A stretch of 64,000 bases of DNA from Brevibacillus borstelensis (GCF_003710865.1 NZ_RHHO01000016.1:115660-179659); one strand, 5' to 3'. Shown: positions 26,767 to 36,302, counted from the first letter of the stretch. Numbers and translations are program-made. The notes: generated from the sequence alone by a model not told the origin.

Positions 26767-26800
26767 AAAAAAGCCTCCTCGAACAGGCGGTCTTTTGACC
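26767..26800 (-). terminator. Expression-platform terminator of the c-di-AMP riboswitch
   Basis: A GC-rich hairpin (GCCT and AGGC arms, plus a GGTC-TTTT-GACC hairpin just before) is followed on the minus strand by seven T residues at 26766-26772. The stem itself is short. Confidence 0.55.
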
Positions 26801-26935
26801 TCCCTCGCTTTAGCCGACGAAGTTAGCTGACGGGTAGGATGGCGAAAGAGTTTCTCATCCCTTCCACAAAAACCGTGGAATTAACCCCTACTGATTGGGT
26901 CCTCCGCTCCCGGGCGCCCCGGGACTAGGCCAGAT
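26800..26935 (-). ncRNA. c-di-AMP riboswitch (ydaO/yuaA motif) of the kdp operon
   Basis: The minus-strand RNA shows the conserved ydaO core in order: GGAGCGGAGGACCCAA, AGGGGTTAATTCC, a variable hairpin, GAAGGGATG, and the hallmark CCTACCCGTCAGCTAACTTC followed by GTCGGCTA. TGGCC at the 5' end pairs with the terminal GGCTA as P1. In this class high c-di-AMP turns K+ uptake genes off through a downstream terminator, which fits the kdp genes here. Confidence 0.9.
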
Positions 26936-26957
26936 TTGCAATTGGTTGTTATGTGTC

Positions 26958-26986
26958 ATTATAAGTCGGACGCGATTGGTTGTGAA
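26958..26986 (-). promoter_or_regulatory. Promoter of the kdp riboswitch transcript
   Basis: On the minus strand TTCACA (26981-26986) and a perfect TATAAT (26958-26963) are 17 bp apart. Transcription would start about 15 bases before the riboswitch. Confidence 0.8.
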
Positions 26987-27179
26987 CGGCTGATTTTGAC
27001 CGATTTCCGATTCTTTTGGGAGAAAAATCGGAATGAAAACGGATAAATCGTTCATTCTCTCAAGCGATCAAATTATTTTGCCCGTTATCTCCCGTTTCCT
27101 TTTTTCTCCATTCTCGCGTTGACAGCCTCTCTGGCGCTCAGTAAGATAGGGCTCAATGACAAGATAGGGAGGAATTGGT

Positions 27180-27560
27180 TTGGCCGTTTCCCACAAGAAG
27201 AAAATGGAAGCCGAGATCAGCGAAGCGTTTATTAAGTTTCAGCGCGAACTGATCGGACGCGGCCCGCAGGAAGGAAAATCGTACATCGTCGGCGATATGG
27301 TGATCTGCCGCTTCAAAGGCGTCCTCACTGTCGAGGAAAAGCATTTGGCTCATCATGAAAAGGGACGCCGCGTGGTCAAGGAAATGCGAGAGGTCCTGCG
27401 CGAGATGTACAGCAAGGAGTGCGAGGAGATCGTCGAAACCATCACCGGCTGCAGGGTGCTTTCCAGCCACAGCGATATCAGCACAAAAATGGGCGAGCGG
27501 ATCGAGGTTTACGTGCTGAACAAGGATTTGGAGAAGGCGCTGTTGGACATGAAAAGCTAA
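27180..27560 (+). CDS. DUF2294 family protein
   Basis: The 126-residue soluble protein begins at a TTG with GGGAGG 7 bases upstream. It has the DUF2294 form: an N-terminal helix (EAEISEAFIKFQRELIGRGP), a central VICRFKGVLTVEEKHL strand-helix, and a C-terminal HSDISTKMGERIEVYVL. The function of this family is not established. It is followed by a second gene 37 bases on. Confidence 0.8.
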   Translation: MAVSHKKKMEAEISEAFIKFQRELIGRGPQEGKSYIVGDMVICRFKGVLTVEEKHLAHHEKGRRVVKEMREVLREMYSKECEEIVETITGCRVLSSHSDISTKMGERIEVYVLNKDLEKALLDMKS

Positions 27561-27597
27561 ACTCTAGTGAGTCATCGCCGTTTGGAGGGAACAAAGC

Positions 27598-28155
27598 TTG
27601 AACGAAAAGTATCGGAGGCAGCAGGTGGTGCTCGATCCTCTGAAAGCAAACATTTACAGTATCTTCTTTTCCATCGCTTTTTTCATCGCTGCCCTTTTCC
27701 TGTACGGCGGCGAGGTGACGTTTTCCGTGTCGATCCAAGGTCTTTTTCTCTTTCTGCTATTGGTGGTCGCCGGGATTGTCGTCCATGAATGCTTGCACGG
27801 GATTGGCTTTTTGCTCAGCAGGGAAGTCTCGTTCTCCGACATCCGCTTTGGATTTGTACCGAAGAAACTGGTTTTCTACTGCTGCTGCGCAAAACCGATT
27901 GCGGTATCCCGCTACCGGTTCGCAGTACTGCTGCCCGGCTTGATCTTGGGATTGGTCCCTTTTTGTCTTTCCCTTATGGGACATTCGCTTTTTTGGTACT
28001 TGTGGAGCTTTTTTATGATAGCCGGCAGCTTTGGCGATGTTTACATCCTGTGGACACTGCGGAAGTATGACCGGCAGACGCTTATTACCGATTCTGTGGA
28101 CAGCATCGGTTATGACGCCTATATTCCCGTGGAAGATGGCAATGGAAGCAAGTGA
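27598..28155 (+). CDS. DUF3267 membrane zinc-metalloprotease-like protein
   Basis: The 185-residue protein has about four membrane helices and an HECLH motif (HExxH type, near residue 62) at the end of helix 2, the pattern of DUF3267 proteins related to site-2-type proteases. A CCC cluster follows (VFYCCCAKP, about 97-105), in place of the usual single Cys. The start is a TTG behind GGAGGG. Proteolysis and substrate are unproven. Confidence 0.75.
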   Translation: MNEKYRRQQVVLDPLKANIYSIFFSIAFFIAALFLYGGEVTFSVSIQGLFLFLLLVVAGIVVHECLHGIGFLLSREVSFSDIRFGFVPKKLVFYCCCAKPIAVSRYRFAVLLPGLILGLVPFCLSLMGHSLFWYLWSFFMIAGSFGDVYILWTLRKYDRQTLITDSVDSIGYDAYIPVEDGNGSK

Positions 28156-28192
28156 GGTTTGTCACAGCAGCGTTCATCCACCCCAAAAATAC

Positions 28193-28248
28193 AAAAAAAG
28201 CCGCGTATGCGAGTGACGTTTGCCATCACCCGATACGCGGCTTCTTTA
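28193..28248. terminator. Shared terminator between the DUF3267 gene and copZ
   Basis: GCCGCGTAT (28200-28208) pairs with ATACGCGGC (28233-28241). Seven A residues precede it and CTTCTTTACTT follows, so it can work on both strands between convergent genes. Confidence 0.8.
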
Positions 28249-28263
28249 CTTCCAAAAACCGTT

Positions 28264-28467
28264 TTACGCTACAACATCGTAGCCCTGATCTTCAATCGCT
28301 TCCTTGATCGCATCCACAGTCAGTTTGCCTTCGTCGAAAGACACCTCGACCGTTTTTGCCGCCAGGTCAACTTTGCCTGCCGCACCCAGCTCCTTCAGCG
28401 CTTTTTCAATCGAGTTTACGCAGTGGTTGCAGGACATTCCTTCTACTTTCAGCGTTACGTTTTGCAT
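28264..28467 (-). CDS. copZ: Copper chaperone CopZ
   Basis: The 67-residue protein is a single heavy-metal-associated domain with the Cu(I) site GMSCNHC near the N terminus. It hands copper to CopA in the cytoplasm. AAGGAGA lies 8 bases before the ATG at 28467; a second ATG is directly upstream at 28470. It is the last gene of the copper operon. Confidence 0.93.
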   Translation of the reverse strand: MQNVTLKVEGMSCNHCVNSIEKALKELGAAGKVDLAAKTVEVSFDEGKLTVDAIKEAIEDQGYDVVA

Positions 28468-28531
28468 CATGATCTCTCCTTCTCAATTTTCCTTTTTATA
28501 TGATAACCATGCCGCCTCACCGCTCCCAAGG

Positions 28532-28702
28532 TCAACCCTGGGGATGAGACAGATGGGTCTTGCCTTGTTCTATGGCATGGCCAGCCGGTTGCTGGTGAGG
28601 AGCCTCGTCGGGACCGGCCCAGACTGTGTACAGCTGATAGCCGCCGATGACGAGCAGCAGATAGACGATTGCCGAGAGCGCCCATTTTGTTTTGAGATTC
28701 AT
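28532..28702 (-). CDS. Small His-containing membrane protein of the copper operon
   Basis: This 56-residue frame has one membrane helix (about 8-28: LSAIVYLLLVIGGYQLYTVW) and a polar tail with four His (HQQPAGHA, THLSHPQG). It starts behind AAGGGGAAACGAGG, 20 bases past copA, and ends 65 bases before copZ. The tail would face outside and could bind copper. I know no named family for it. Position and ribosome site make a real gene likely. Confidence 0.65.
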   Translation of the reverse strand: MNLKTKWALSAIVYLLLVIGGYQLYTVWAGPDEAPHQQPAGHAIEQGKTHLSHPQG

Positions 28703-28721
28703 CCTCGTTTCCCCTTTCCCA

Positions 28722-31139
28722 TTACAATTTCACCCGCTGCAGGCGCAGGGCGTTCAGCACGACAGAGACAGAGCTGAAGGCCATTGCGGCCCCGGCCAGC
28801 CACGGCGCGAGAAAACCGAGTGCTGCGAACGGAATCCCGACTGTATTGTAGGCGAATGCCCAAAACAGATTTTGCTTGATGTTGCGGATTGTCTTGTGGC
28901 TCATCACGATCGCGTCGGCGACACTGGTCAACTCTCCGCGCATCAGCGTGATGTCCGCCGCTTCCATCGCCACATCCGTTCCGGTGCCGATGGCCATGCC
29001 GATGTCGGCTGTAGCCAGTGCGGGCGCATCGTTGATGCCGTCTCCCACCATCGCTACTTTGCGGCCTTGGTGCTGCAGCTTTTTCACTTCGTCCGCTTTT
29101 CCTTCCGGCAACACCTCGGCAATCACCTGGTCAATCCCCGCCTGACGGGCAATCGCTTCTGCCGTCTGCCTGTTGTCCCCGGTCATCATGATGACAGTCA
29201 GGCCCATTTCCTTCATCCGCTTTACCGCTTCGCGGGAAGTCGGCTTGATCGTGTCTGCCACGGCGACCATACCAGCCAGGCGTCCATCGACAGCAGCGAG
29301 CATCGCTGTTTTTCCTTCCTTCTCTAGAGAGGACATGACATCTGCGGCCTGTTCATAGGAAATCGATTTTTCGGCAAGCAGGCGGCGCGTTCCGACGAGC
29401 ACCTCCCTGCCGTTTACGACCGCGCGGATCCCGAATCCGGGAATCGCTTCAAACGCTTCAGCAGCCCCCAGTGAAACTCCTTTTTCGCCAATCCCTTTGA
29501 CAATCGCCTGGGCCAGCGGATGCTCCGAATTTTTCTCGGCGGCTCCGACCAGTGCCAGCAGCTCGCTTTCGTCCATGTCATAAGCAAAGACGTCCGTGAG
29601 CTCGGGTTCGCCTTTCGTTACGGTACCCGTTTTGTCCAGTACAATGGTATCCAATCGGTGCGCCGTTTCCAGATGCTCTCCGCCTTTAAACAGGATGCCC
29701 AGCTCTGCCGCGCGGCCCGAACCGGCCATGATCGAAGTAGGCGTAGCCAGTCCCAATGCGCACGGGCAGGCAATGACGAGCACCGCGATTCCCTTTTCCA
29801 ATGCCGAGGCGAAATCGCCCGGCGAAACGAACCAGTACCAGATCACGAAGGTAAGGACGGCAATCCCGACTACAACCGGAACGAACACGCCGGATATGCT
29901 GTCCGCCAGGCGCTGGATCGGAGCCTTGGAGCCTTGCGCTTCCTCGACTACGCGGATGATTTGAGCCAGTGCCGTTTCTTTTCCGACCTTGGTCGCCTGA
30001 ATCTGGAGAAAACCGTTTTTGTTCAGTGTCGCGCCGATCACGTTGTCTCCGACAGTCTTATCCACCGGAATGCTTTCACCAGTCAGCATCGATTCATCGA
30101 CAGCCGACTGTCCTTCCAAAACGACGCCATCTACCGGCACCTTTTCTCCTGGCTTTACATAGACGATGTCCCCCGGGCGCACTTCGTCTACCGGAATCGT
30201 CATTTCCTCTCCGTACCGTATGACCACTGCCGTCTTGGCCTGCAAGCCCATCAGCTTGCGAATCGCCTCCGAGGAGCGGCCCTTTGCCTTGGCTTCGAAC
30301 AGCTTGCCGAGCAGGATCAAGGTAATCAATACCGCGCTGGTCTCAAAATACAGCTCAATCATGTGGGCCCCTGTGCCGATGGATTGGATCGCCATGTACA
30401 AACTGTAGAAGTAAGCGGCCGAGGTGCCGAGTGCGACCAGCACATCCATGTTGGCGCTTTTGTTGCGCAAAGCCTTGTATGCTCCAACATAAAATTGTTT
30501 ACCGACAACGAACTGAACCGGTGTCGCCAAAGCCAGCTGCACCCACGGGTTCATCAGCATATCGGGCAGCCAGATGAACGAGGTAAAGGAAAAGTGGCTC
30601 ACCATCGCCCACAGAAGCGGCAGGGAAAGGATCAGGGAAAAGAGAAACTTTCCGGTCTGCCGTTCGATTTCCTGGGCCCGGCGGTCCGCCGTTTCCGCCT
30701 CGGACTGCTCATCCTTGCGTACGGCCTGATACCCCAGCTTTTCCACCTGCCTGATCAGGTCGGCGACGCTCGCCTGGCTCGCGTCGTACTCGACAGAGCC
30801 TGTTTCCAAGGCGAGGTTGACATGCGCCTGGATGACGCCCGGTACCTTTTGCAGCCCTTTTTCAATCCGGGTCGCGCAGGCAGCGCAGGTCATTCCCGAG
30901 ATGTTGAGCTCTACCTTGTCGGTGATCACTCCGTACCCCAAATCCTCGATTTTTTTCTGGATGTCCTGAAAGCTCATTTTTTCGGCGTCATAGACAACTG
31001 TCGATTTTTCCAGGGCGAGGTTGACGCTTGCGGACTCGACGCCTTCGAGCTTTTGCAGACCTTTTTCGATCCGAATGGCACACGCTGCACATGTCATGCC
31101 GGATATGGCGACTGTCGCTTCTTTTACTTTGCCGCTCAT
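28722..31139 (-). CDS. copA: Cu(I)-exporting P-type ATPase CopA
   Basis: The 805-residue pump has two N-terminal metal-binding domains, each with GMTCAAC (near residues 16 and 84). It then has the transmembrane CPC motif ([13 protein letters not shown]), the actuator TGESIPV, the phosphorylation motif [10 protein letters not shown] and the hinge [10 protein letters not shown]. It exports Cu(I). The start at 31139 follows GGAGG; the upstream in-frame codon has no site. Two CsoR-like operators lie upstream. Confidence 0.96.
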   Translation of the reverse strand: MSGKVKEATVAISGMTCAACAIRIEKGLQKLEGVESASVNLALEKSTVVYDAEKMSFQDIQKKIEDLGYGVITDKVELNISGMTCAACATRIEKGLQKVPGVIQAHVNLALETGSVEYDASQASVADLIRQVEKLGYQAVRKDEQSEAETADRRAQEIERQTGKFLFSLILSLPLLWAMVSHFSFTSFIWLPDMLMNPWVQLALATPVQFVVGKQFYVGAYKALRNKSANMDVLVALGTSAAYFYSLYMAIQSIGTGAHMIELYFETSAVLITLILLGKLFEAKAKGRSSEAIRKLMGLQAKTAVVIRYGEEMTIPVDEVRPGDIVYVKPGEKVPVDGVVLEGQSAVDESMLTGESIPVDKTVGDNVIGATLNKNGFLQIQATKVGKETALAQIIRVVEEAQGSKAPIQRLADSISGVFVPVVVGIAVLTFVIWYWFVSPGDFASALEKGIAVLVIACPCALGLATPTSIMAGSGRAAELGILFKGGEHLETAHRLDTIVLDKTGTVTKGEPELTDVFAYDMDESELLALVGAAEKNSEHPLAQAIVKGIGEKGVSLGAAEAFEAIPGFGIRAVVNGREVLVGTRRLLAEKSISYEQAADVMSSLEKEGKTAMLAAVDGRLAGMVAVADTIKPTSREAVKRMKEMGLTVIMMTGDNRQTAEAIARQAGIDQVIAEVLPEGKADEVKKLQHQGRKVAMVGDGINDAPALATADIGMAIGTGTDVAMEAADITLMRGELTSVADAIVMSHKTIRNIKQNLFWAFAYNTVGIPFAALGFLAPWLAGAAMAFSSVSVVLNALRLQRVKL

Positions 31140-31159
31140 GTTGATTCCTCCGAACCAAA

Positions 31160-31174
31160 TACCCATATGGGGTA
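31160..31174. promoter_or_regulatory. Second CsoR-like operator near the copA start
   Basis: TACCCATATGGGGTA is a near-palindrome with the TACCC and GGGTA half-sites of CsoR operators. It sits 20 bp before the copA start, downstream of the promoter. Confidence 0.6.
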
Positions 31175-31219
31175 TATTTTTATTAGTATTCCCCTTACGT
31201 CTTTTCTTATCGCAACTTC

Positions 31220-31249
31220 AGTATACAGTACCCCCATAGGGTATATCAA
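31220..31249 (-). promoter_or_regulatory. copA promoter with an embedded CsoR-like operator
   Basis: On the minus strand TTGATA (31244-31249) and TATACT (31220-31225) are 18 bp apart. TACCCCCATAGGGTA (31229-31243) fills the spacer and matches the Bacillus copZA CsoR operator form. Binding there would shut the promoter until Cu(I) is present. No csoR gene is in the window. Confidence 0.78.
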
Positions 31250-31255
31250 GCGTTT

Positions 31256-31300
31256 TTTTCAAAAAAAAATTCCCCGCTTGTCCATTTCAGCAAAACGGGG
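31256..31300 (-). terminator. Terminator of the diguanylate cyclase gene
   Basis: CCCCG (31272-31276) pairs with CGGGG (31296-31300) around a 19-base loop that contains the stop codon. A minus-strand run of nine T residues follows. Confidence 0.7.
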
Positions 31301-32795
31301 TCTGCGAAGCCATCCGAACGCAGTTGCGCCCTGCTTTTTTTGCTTCATAAAGAGCCTGGTCGGCTCGCTCTATGGCATTTTCCGGGGAGATTGCCTCGGC
31401 AGGCAGGAGCGTTGAGACGCCTACGCTCACCGTCACCACACTGCTTGCCTTTGAGCCGCTGTGCGGAATGGCCAGAGATACGATTCGCTCCCTCACATCC
31501 TCCGCTATTCCAAGGGCCCGATCTGCGTCTGTACCCGGCAGCAGCACCGCAAATTCTTCTCCACCATAACGGGCGACCATCGCTCCCTGAAGCTTCAGCG
31601 CAGATACGGCTGCTGCAGCTGCTCCTGCTGCTTCCCGCAAACACCTGTCTCCCGGTTGATGGCCGTAGGTATCGTTGTACATTTTAAAATAATCGAGATC
31701 AAACATAATGAGCGAGAACGGAACCCCACTCGATTGACATGCTTCCCACTCCGCGCGAATTCGCTCGTCGAAGCAGCGCCTGTTGGCTACGCCAGTCAAT
31801 CCGTCCATATTGGTCAAATCGCGCAAAAGCTGGTTGGCTGACATCAGCTGCTCCTCTGCCCGCTTCCTAAGCGTAATGTCGCGAAAATGAATCAATTGGG
31901 CCGGCTCGCCTCGATAGGAAATCCATGTACTCGCCGTCTCGACATCGACCTCGCTGCCATCCTGGCGGCGAAACCTTGTCTCGATCAGATCCGTGACAGA
32001 CTCCATATGCTTATGCGCATACGTATCGCGACAGGCTTCGGCTCGCCACTCCTCTTTCGTAAAGGTATACAGCGGTTTTCCCAGCAGCTGCTCCCTTTTT
32101 TCCAGTCCCAAAAGCTTTAAAGCAGCGTCGTTGGTCAACACAACTCTGCCTTCCGACACCACAAGGACTCCGTCTGGAGAGAGCTGCACCAAGCGCCGGT
32201 AGCGCTCCTCGCTCTCCTCAAGCTCGTAAAGCAGGTGATTGGTCCGGCGAATATACGTCATGACCAAATAACTGAGGATCCCCCCCATGAGGGATATTGG
32301 CCACTGATACATCGCCACTTGCATTAACAAAGATGTATCGGGAAGATTCATGTACAGAGAAGATGTGGCCACGACAATGCCGTAGAAGTTCAAAAGGATA
32401 ATCCTGCTCCAGGGCTGCATTCGGAAATAGGACAGGGCGCCACACCCGATTCCGATCAGGATGGCAAAAAATGCAGCAGTCAGCGAGGCGGCACTTACAC
32501 CATACAATCCCACCCGTCCGACCGCGATGATGACGGCTGAAGCCAGGGCCGCAGGCATCCCTCCGAAAAAAGCTGACAACACAATCACTATATGTCGCAA
32601 ATCCGCCACCACAGAAGGAGAGACTCTGATCGCATACAGCATCAGCAAGACACCTACCATGCCAAGCAAACCGCCATACACCAGACGGATGCGGATGGGG
32701 GACTGGGGTACGACCAGCTTTCCTTTGTAAATATGACCGATGATCAAGAAGCACGAAATCAAGATAGCCAGATTGGTACCGAAATCTTTTAACAC
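31287..32795 (-). CDS. Membrane diguanylate cyclase (5TM-PAS-GGDEF)
   Basis: The 502-residue protein has five or six N-terminal helices of the 5TMR-LYT type (about 1-185), a PAS domain (about 200-320), and a C-terminal GGDEF domain with an intact active site RYGGEEF and the NMDGLTGVANRR entry motif. It should make c-di-GMP from two GTP. No EAL domain is present. The start is a GTG with a weak site. It is monocistronic. Confidence 0.9.
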   Translation of the reverse strand: MLKDFGTNLAILISCFLIIGHIYKGKLVVPQSPIRIRLVYGGLLGMVGVLLMLYAIRVSPSVVADLRHIVIVLSAFFGGMPAALASAVIIAVGRVGLYGVSAASLTAAFFAILIGIGCGALSYFRMQPWSRIILLNFYGIVVATSSLYMNLPDTSLLMQVAMYQWPISLMGGILSYLVMTYIRRTNHLLYELEESEERYRRLVQLSPDGVLVVSEGRVVLTNDAALKLLGLEKREQLLGKPLYTFTKEEWRAEACRDTYAHKHMESVTDLIETRFRRQDGSEVDVETASTWISYRGEPAQLIHFRDITLRKRAEEQLMSANQLLRDLTNMDGLTGVANRRCFDERIRAEWEACQSSGVPFSLIMFDLDYFKMYNDTYGHQPGDRCLREAAGAAAAAVSALKLQGAMVARYGGEEFAVLLPGTDADRALGIAEDVRERIVSLAIPHSGSKASSVVTVSVGVSTLLPAEAISPENAIERADQALYEAKKAGRNCVRMASQTPFC

Positions 32796-32970
32796 ACTCT
32801 CACGCCTTCTGCTTTCTTAGTATGCCACATGCGACCCCGTCACGGGCGATCAGCATGGCAGACGTACTCCGCTACATCATAAAGCTGCAAGGTTCACTTG
32901 TAAATGTTTTCGGACCCTCTTCCTTGAAATCGCAAGCCCGTTGTTGTCAGTTTGTCACCTTTTTGAAATG

Positions 32971-33006
32971 GCAAAAAGCCCTGCTCCTCCCATTCGGAAC
33001 AGGGCT
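32971..33006 (-). terminator. Terminator of the psuKG operon
   Basis: AGCCCTG (32978-32984) pairs with CAGGGCT (33000-33006 region); the minus-strand tail is TTTTTGCC. Confidence 0.7.
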
Positions 33007-33056
33007 TCCCGCATTTGCTTTTGAGCCTTGCATATTCATTAGCCTTGCGTATTTAT

Positions 33057-33974
33057 TTACCCTTGCTTTTTATGATAAGCGGCGGCAATCTGCGCAGCCA
33101 CGGCTGCATTGTGCTTCACCAGGGCAATATTGGTTTGCAGGCTTTTGCCTTCTGTCAGTTCTTTTACTTTCGAGAGCAAGAACGGCGTTACCTTTTTGCC
33201 GGCGATTCCGTTTTCTTTCGCTTCCTTCAGCGCTTGCAGAATGACTGCCTCGATCTTGCCGTGATCAAGCGCATCCTTCTCCGGTACCGGGTTGGCGATG
33301 ACAAGACCGCCGTCCAGACCGAGCTTCCACTTCGTATCCATCACGGTTGCGACTTCTTCTGGAGCATCCAGACGGAAATCGACGCCAAAGCCGCTCTCTC
33401 TTGCGAAGAAGGAAGGGAACTCATCCGTGCGATAGCCGACGACAGGCACCCCTTGTGTCTCCAAGTATTCGAGGGTACGGCCGATATCGAGAATCGACTT
33501 GCATCCGGCGCATACGACTGCGAGGCCCGTTTGCGCCAGCTCGGTCAGGTCAGCAGACACGTCCCAGGTGATTTCGCCTTCGCGGTGAACACCGCCGATG
33601 CCGCCTGTGGCAAAAACGCGGATGCCTGCCAGCTGGGCTGCGATCATCGTACCGGCTACCGTCGTCGCCCCGATTTTGCCGCTGGCGAGAATGTACGGGA
33701 AATCGCGTCGGCTTACTTTTTCAACGGATTTGTTCGTCGCGAACTCTTCCAGTTCACTTTCCGACAGCCCGATCTTGATTTTTCCGTCCATAATCCCGAT
33801 CGTTGCCGGTACCGCGCCGTTGTCACGGATGATCTGCTCGACTTCCTTCGCCATCTCGATATTTTGCGGATACGGCATCCCGTGGGAAATGATTGTTGTT
33901 TCCAGGGCTACAACTGGCAAGTTATTGTCCAATGCATGGCGCACTTCATCTGTAAAAGTCAGGTATTGTTTCAT
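33057..33974 (-). CDS. psuG: Pseudouridine-5'-phosphate glycosidase
   Basis: The 305-residue enzyme shows the PsuG signatures: [15 protein letters not shown] near residue 22, a catalytic Lys in [20 protein letters not shown], and [20 protein letters not shown]. It cleaves pseudouridine 5'-phosphate to uracil and ribose 5-phosphate. It lies 3 bases past psuK and forms a two-step pathway with it. Confidence 0.95.
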   Translation of the reverse strand: MKQYLTFTDEVRHALDNNLPVVALETTIISHGMPYPQNIEMAKEVEQIIRDNGAVPATIGIMDGKIKIGLSESELEEFATNKSVEKVSRRDFPYILASGKIGATTVAGTMIAAQLAGIRVFATGGIGGVHREGEITWDVSADLTELAQTGLAVVCAGCKSILDIGRTLEYLETQGVPVVGYRTDEFPSFFARESGFGVDFRLDAPEEVATVMDTKWKLGLDGGLVIANPVPEKDALDHGKIEAVILQALKEAKENGIAGKKVTPFLLSKVKELTEGKSLQTNIALVKHNAAVAAQIAAAYHKKQG

Positions 33975-33977
33975 CCG

Positions 33978-35078
33978 TTATCGCTCCTCTTCGTATTGGT
34001 TTATCGTTTGTTCCAGTTCCTCCGGCTTCAGCAGCGGCGATACCGAATACTCGGTCTGCAGCGTCAAGGCCGAAGCAGCCATGCCGAGCCGGCACGCTCT
34101 GCCCAGCGGCTCACCGTTTACGACCCCGTACAAAAGACCGGAGGCAAAAGCGTCGCCCGCTCCCGTCACGTCCACTACCTCTGTCGGGTAGGGGGCCAGC
34201 TTCTCCGCCTGGTCCTCCGATTGATAATAAATGCCCTGTTCGCCGAGCGTCACCACGACACTTTTCACGCCTCGTGCCCTGATTTTCCGGCACGCTTCTT
34301 CGCAGTCCTGCATGGTTTTGATCTCCATGCCTGACAAAAGCTCGGCTTCCTCGCGATTCGGCAGGATTGCTTCGACTCCGTCCAAACGCTCGGGCAGTTT
34401 TTCCGCCTTGGCAGAAGAAACCGGATCGACGAACAGCGCGATGCCCTCATCCCGGCAGCGTCCGATCACGTATGCCAAACAGTCTGCAGGAAGGTTCGTA
34501 TCGAGGTAAACGGCCCGGGCGGCTGCGATATGGGACCACCGTTCCGCAAACATTTGCGGCGTGAGCGTATCGTAAATATCCATATTCGCCAGGGAGACGA
34601 CCATTTCGCCTTCCTTGTCCAAAAGCGCCGTGTACGTACCGGTTCGCTGAGTGGGCAACCGCCACACCTGGCTGATATCGACCCCGTGCTTTTTCGTTTC
34701 CTGCAAAATCCAGTCGCCTTCCTTGTCTTCCCCGACACAGCTGATCAGCGAGACATTGCAGCCAAGCCGACCGAGATTTTCCGCGATATTGCGGCCGACC
34801 CCTCCGCATGATTCAGAGATGGTTACCGGATTCGATGAGTGGAGCCGCACTTGCTGCTTGGCCCGCGCTTTCCGGTCCAGATTGGCTCCGCCGATGCAGA
34901 CGATCAGCTCTTCGTCGCGAAGAATATAGGCCCGTCCTTTGATTTCGCCGCGCTTGGTCAGCTGCGCGATATAGCCAGCCACCGCCGACCGGGAAATGCC
35001 CATCTTGTCAGCCAGCTCCTGTTGGCTGACGAACGGATTTTCACGAATGTAGCGGAGGATTTGTTTTTCTTTGTCCAC
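33978..35078 (-). CDS. psuK: Pseudouridine kinase with N-terminal HTH (PfkB family)
   Basis: The 366-residue protein starts at a GTG behind AAAGGAGG. An N-terminal winged helix-turn-helix (about 1-52, QQELADKMGISRSAVAGYI) precedes a ribokinase-like domain with GGVGRNIAENLGRLG and the C-terminal signature DVTGAGDAFASGLLYG (catalytic Asp in GAGD). It phosphorylates pseudouridine for PsuG. The fused DNA-binding domain may also repress the operon; direct repeats overlap its promoter. Confidence 0.9.
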   Translation of the reverse strand: MDKEKQILRYIRENPFVSQQELADKMGISRSAVAGYIAQLTKRGEIKGRAYILRDEELIVCIGGANLDRKARAKQQVRLHSSNPVTISESCGGVGRNIAENLGRLGCNVSLISCVGEDKEGDWILQETKKHGVDISQVWRLPTQRTGTYTALLDKEGEMVVSLANMDIYDTLTPQMFAERWSHIAAARAVYLDTNLPADCLAYVIGRCRDEGIALFVDPVSSAKAEKLPERLDGVEAILPNREEAELLSGMEIKTMQDCEEACRKIRARGVKSVVVTLGEQGIYYQSEDQAEKLAPYPTEVVDVTGAGDAFASGLLYGVVNGEPLGRACRLGMAASALTLQTEYSVSPLLKPEELEQTINQYEEER

Positions 35079-35135
35079 GGCCCTCCTCCTTTCTGCCTTA
35101 GTAGCATTTGCAACTCGAACTGCTCCTCTTTACAA

Positions 35136-35168
35136 ACAAAAGTTTATCACATAGACAAAAGTTTTCAA
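35136..35168 (-). promoter_or_regulatory. psuK promoter with two direct repeats
   Basis: ACAAAAGTTT occurs at 35136-35145 and 35155-35164, 19 bp apart. On the minus strand TTGAAA (35163-35168) and TAAACT (35141-35146) form a plausible promoter with a 16 bp spacer, so the repeats cover both hexamers. They are a candidate operator for the HTH part of PsuK. Confidence 0.45.
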
Positions 35169-35190
35169 AGAGAAAATAATGGTGCCGCAA

Positions 35191-35240
35191 GAAAAAACGC
35201 ATTCTTTGACCATCCGCGAAAAGATGGGCACAAGAATGCG
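35191..35240 (-). terminator. Terminator of the EamA transporter gene
   Basis: CGCATTCTT (35198-35206) pairs with AAGAATGCG (35232-35240), with further inner pairing of CCATC and GATGG. The minus strand continues with six T residues. Confidence 0.85.
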
Positions 35241-35339
35241 CTTCTATAACGGCTATGCTGTGTTATGTTGCTTTTTTGCTAATCCATGGTTGATCGCTTT
35301 TGATCGCCTGCATTTTCCGACCTCTATGCCCGCCCTTTT

Positions 35340-36278
35340 TTACGATTCTACGGCATTCTGCAGCGCCGGCTCCTTCGCTTTTTCCCGATGGCGGGACAGG
35401 GCAAAAATCGTCCCGATAATGCACAAACCGCCGATCCACTCAAACATCCCGAACGACACATGCAGCCAAACAACGGTCGTAATCACGGCAGACAATGGTT
35501 CCGCGCAGGCAAGCAGGCTGGTTTCTGTCGGGCGGATATAGTTCAGACTGTCTACGTACAGATAAAAGGGAATCAAGGTCCCAAACAAGACGATGAAGAC
35601 AACAGCCAGAACCGATGGAACCGACCAGATCATGTCCACTGCTTGCCAAGGCTGTTTTGCCAGGCAAAGACCGATGCCCCCGATCAGCATCGCCCAGCCA
35701 AGGACGACTGTAGACCCCCAGCGCCCCAGAAGCGGCTTCGGGTATACGGTGTAAAAAGCAAGCGCCAGCGCCGAGGCCAGCCCCCAAATAACGGCGGCAG
35801 CGGAAATCGTCAGCTTCCCCGGATTTCCTCCCGTGATGAGCAGATACGTCCCCCCGAGAGCCAGGATCAGAGCCGTCACCTGTGCTGCTGAAGGCAACTG
35901 CCGAAGTTTGATGACGAGATACACAACCAGAAAAACGGGCCCCAAATACTGCAGCAGCGTCGCAGTCGCCGCATTGCCCGCTTCGATCGAGGCAAAATAC
36001 GTATACTGGACCGCGAGCATGCCTGCGATCGAAAACAGCAGGAGCCGGGCCAAATCACCGCCGGAGAACAAAATCCGCCAAACATTCTGACGATGCGGCC
36101 CACATAATGACAGCGCGAGCAGGATCAATCCGGAGGCGAGCAACCGTGACGCTACCAGCCAATCCGTCTGAAACTGATAATGCTGCATGAGCGATTGGGC
36201 CACGGTGCCTGAGACTCCCCATAAGATCGAAGCGACAATCACCATTGTAAAGCCGCGGACGCGTAATGAAGAAATCAT
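35340..36278 (-). CDS. EamA/DMT family transporter
   Basis: The 312-residue protein has ten predicted helices in two EamA repeats (first half from MVIVASILWGVSGTVAQSLM, second from AAVIWGLASALALAFYTVYP). Such carriers export amino acids, metabolites or nucleosides. The substrate is unknown. It is divergent from a GntR regulator 110 bp away, which may control it. Confidence 0.88.
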   Translation of the reverse strand: MISSLRVRGFTMVIVASILWGVSGTVAQSLMQHYQFQTDWLVASRLLASGLILLALSLCGPHRQNVWRILFSGGDLARLLLFSIAGMLAVQYTYFASIEAGNAATATLLQYLGPVFLVVYLVIKLRQLPSAAQVTALILALGGTYLLITGGNPGKLTISAAAVIWGLASALALAFYTVYPKPLLGRWGSTVVLGWAMLIGGIGLCLAKQPWQAVDMIWSVPSVLAVVFIVLFGTLIPFYLYVDSLNYIRPTETSLLACAEPLSAVITTVVWLHVSFGMFEWIGGLCIIGTIFALSRHREKAKEPALQNAVES

Positions 36279-36302
36279 GGTGTTTTTTCTCCTCTCCCAT
36301 CC

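Noticed and set aside
29520..31415. 631-codon open frame on the plus strand
   Set aside because: It is antisense to copA and gives a composition typical of a shadow frame.
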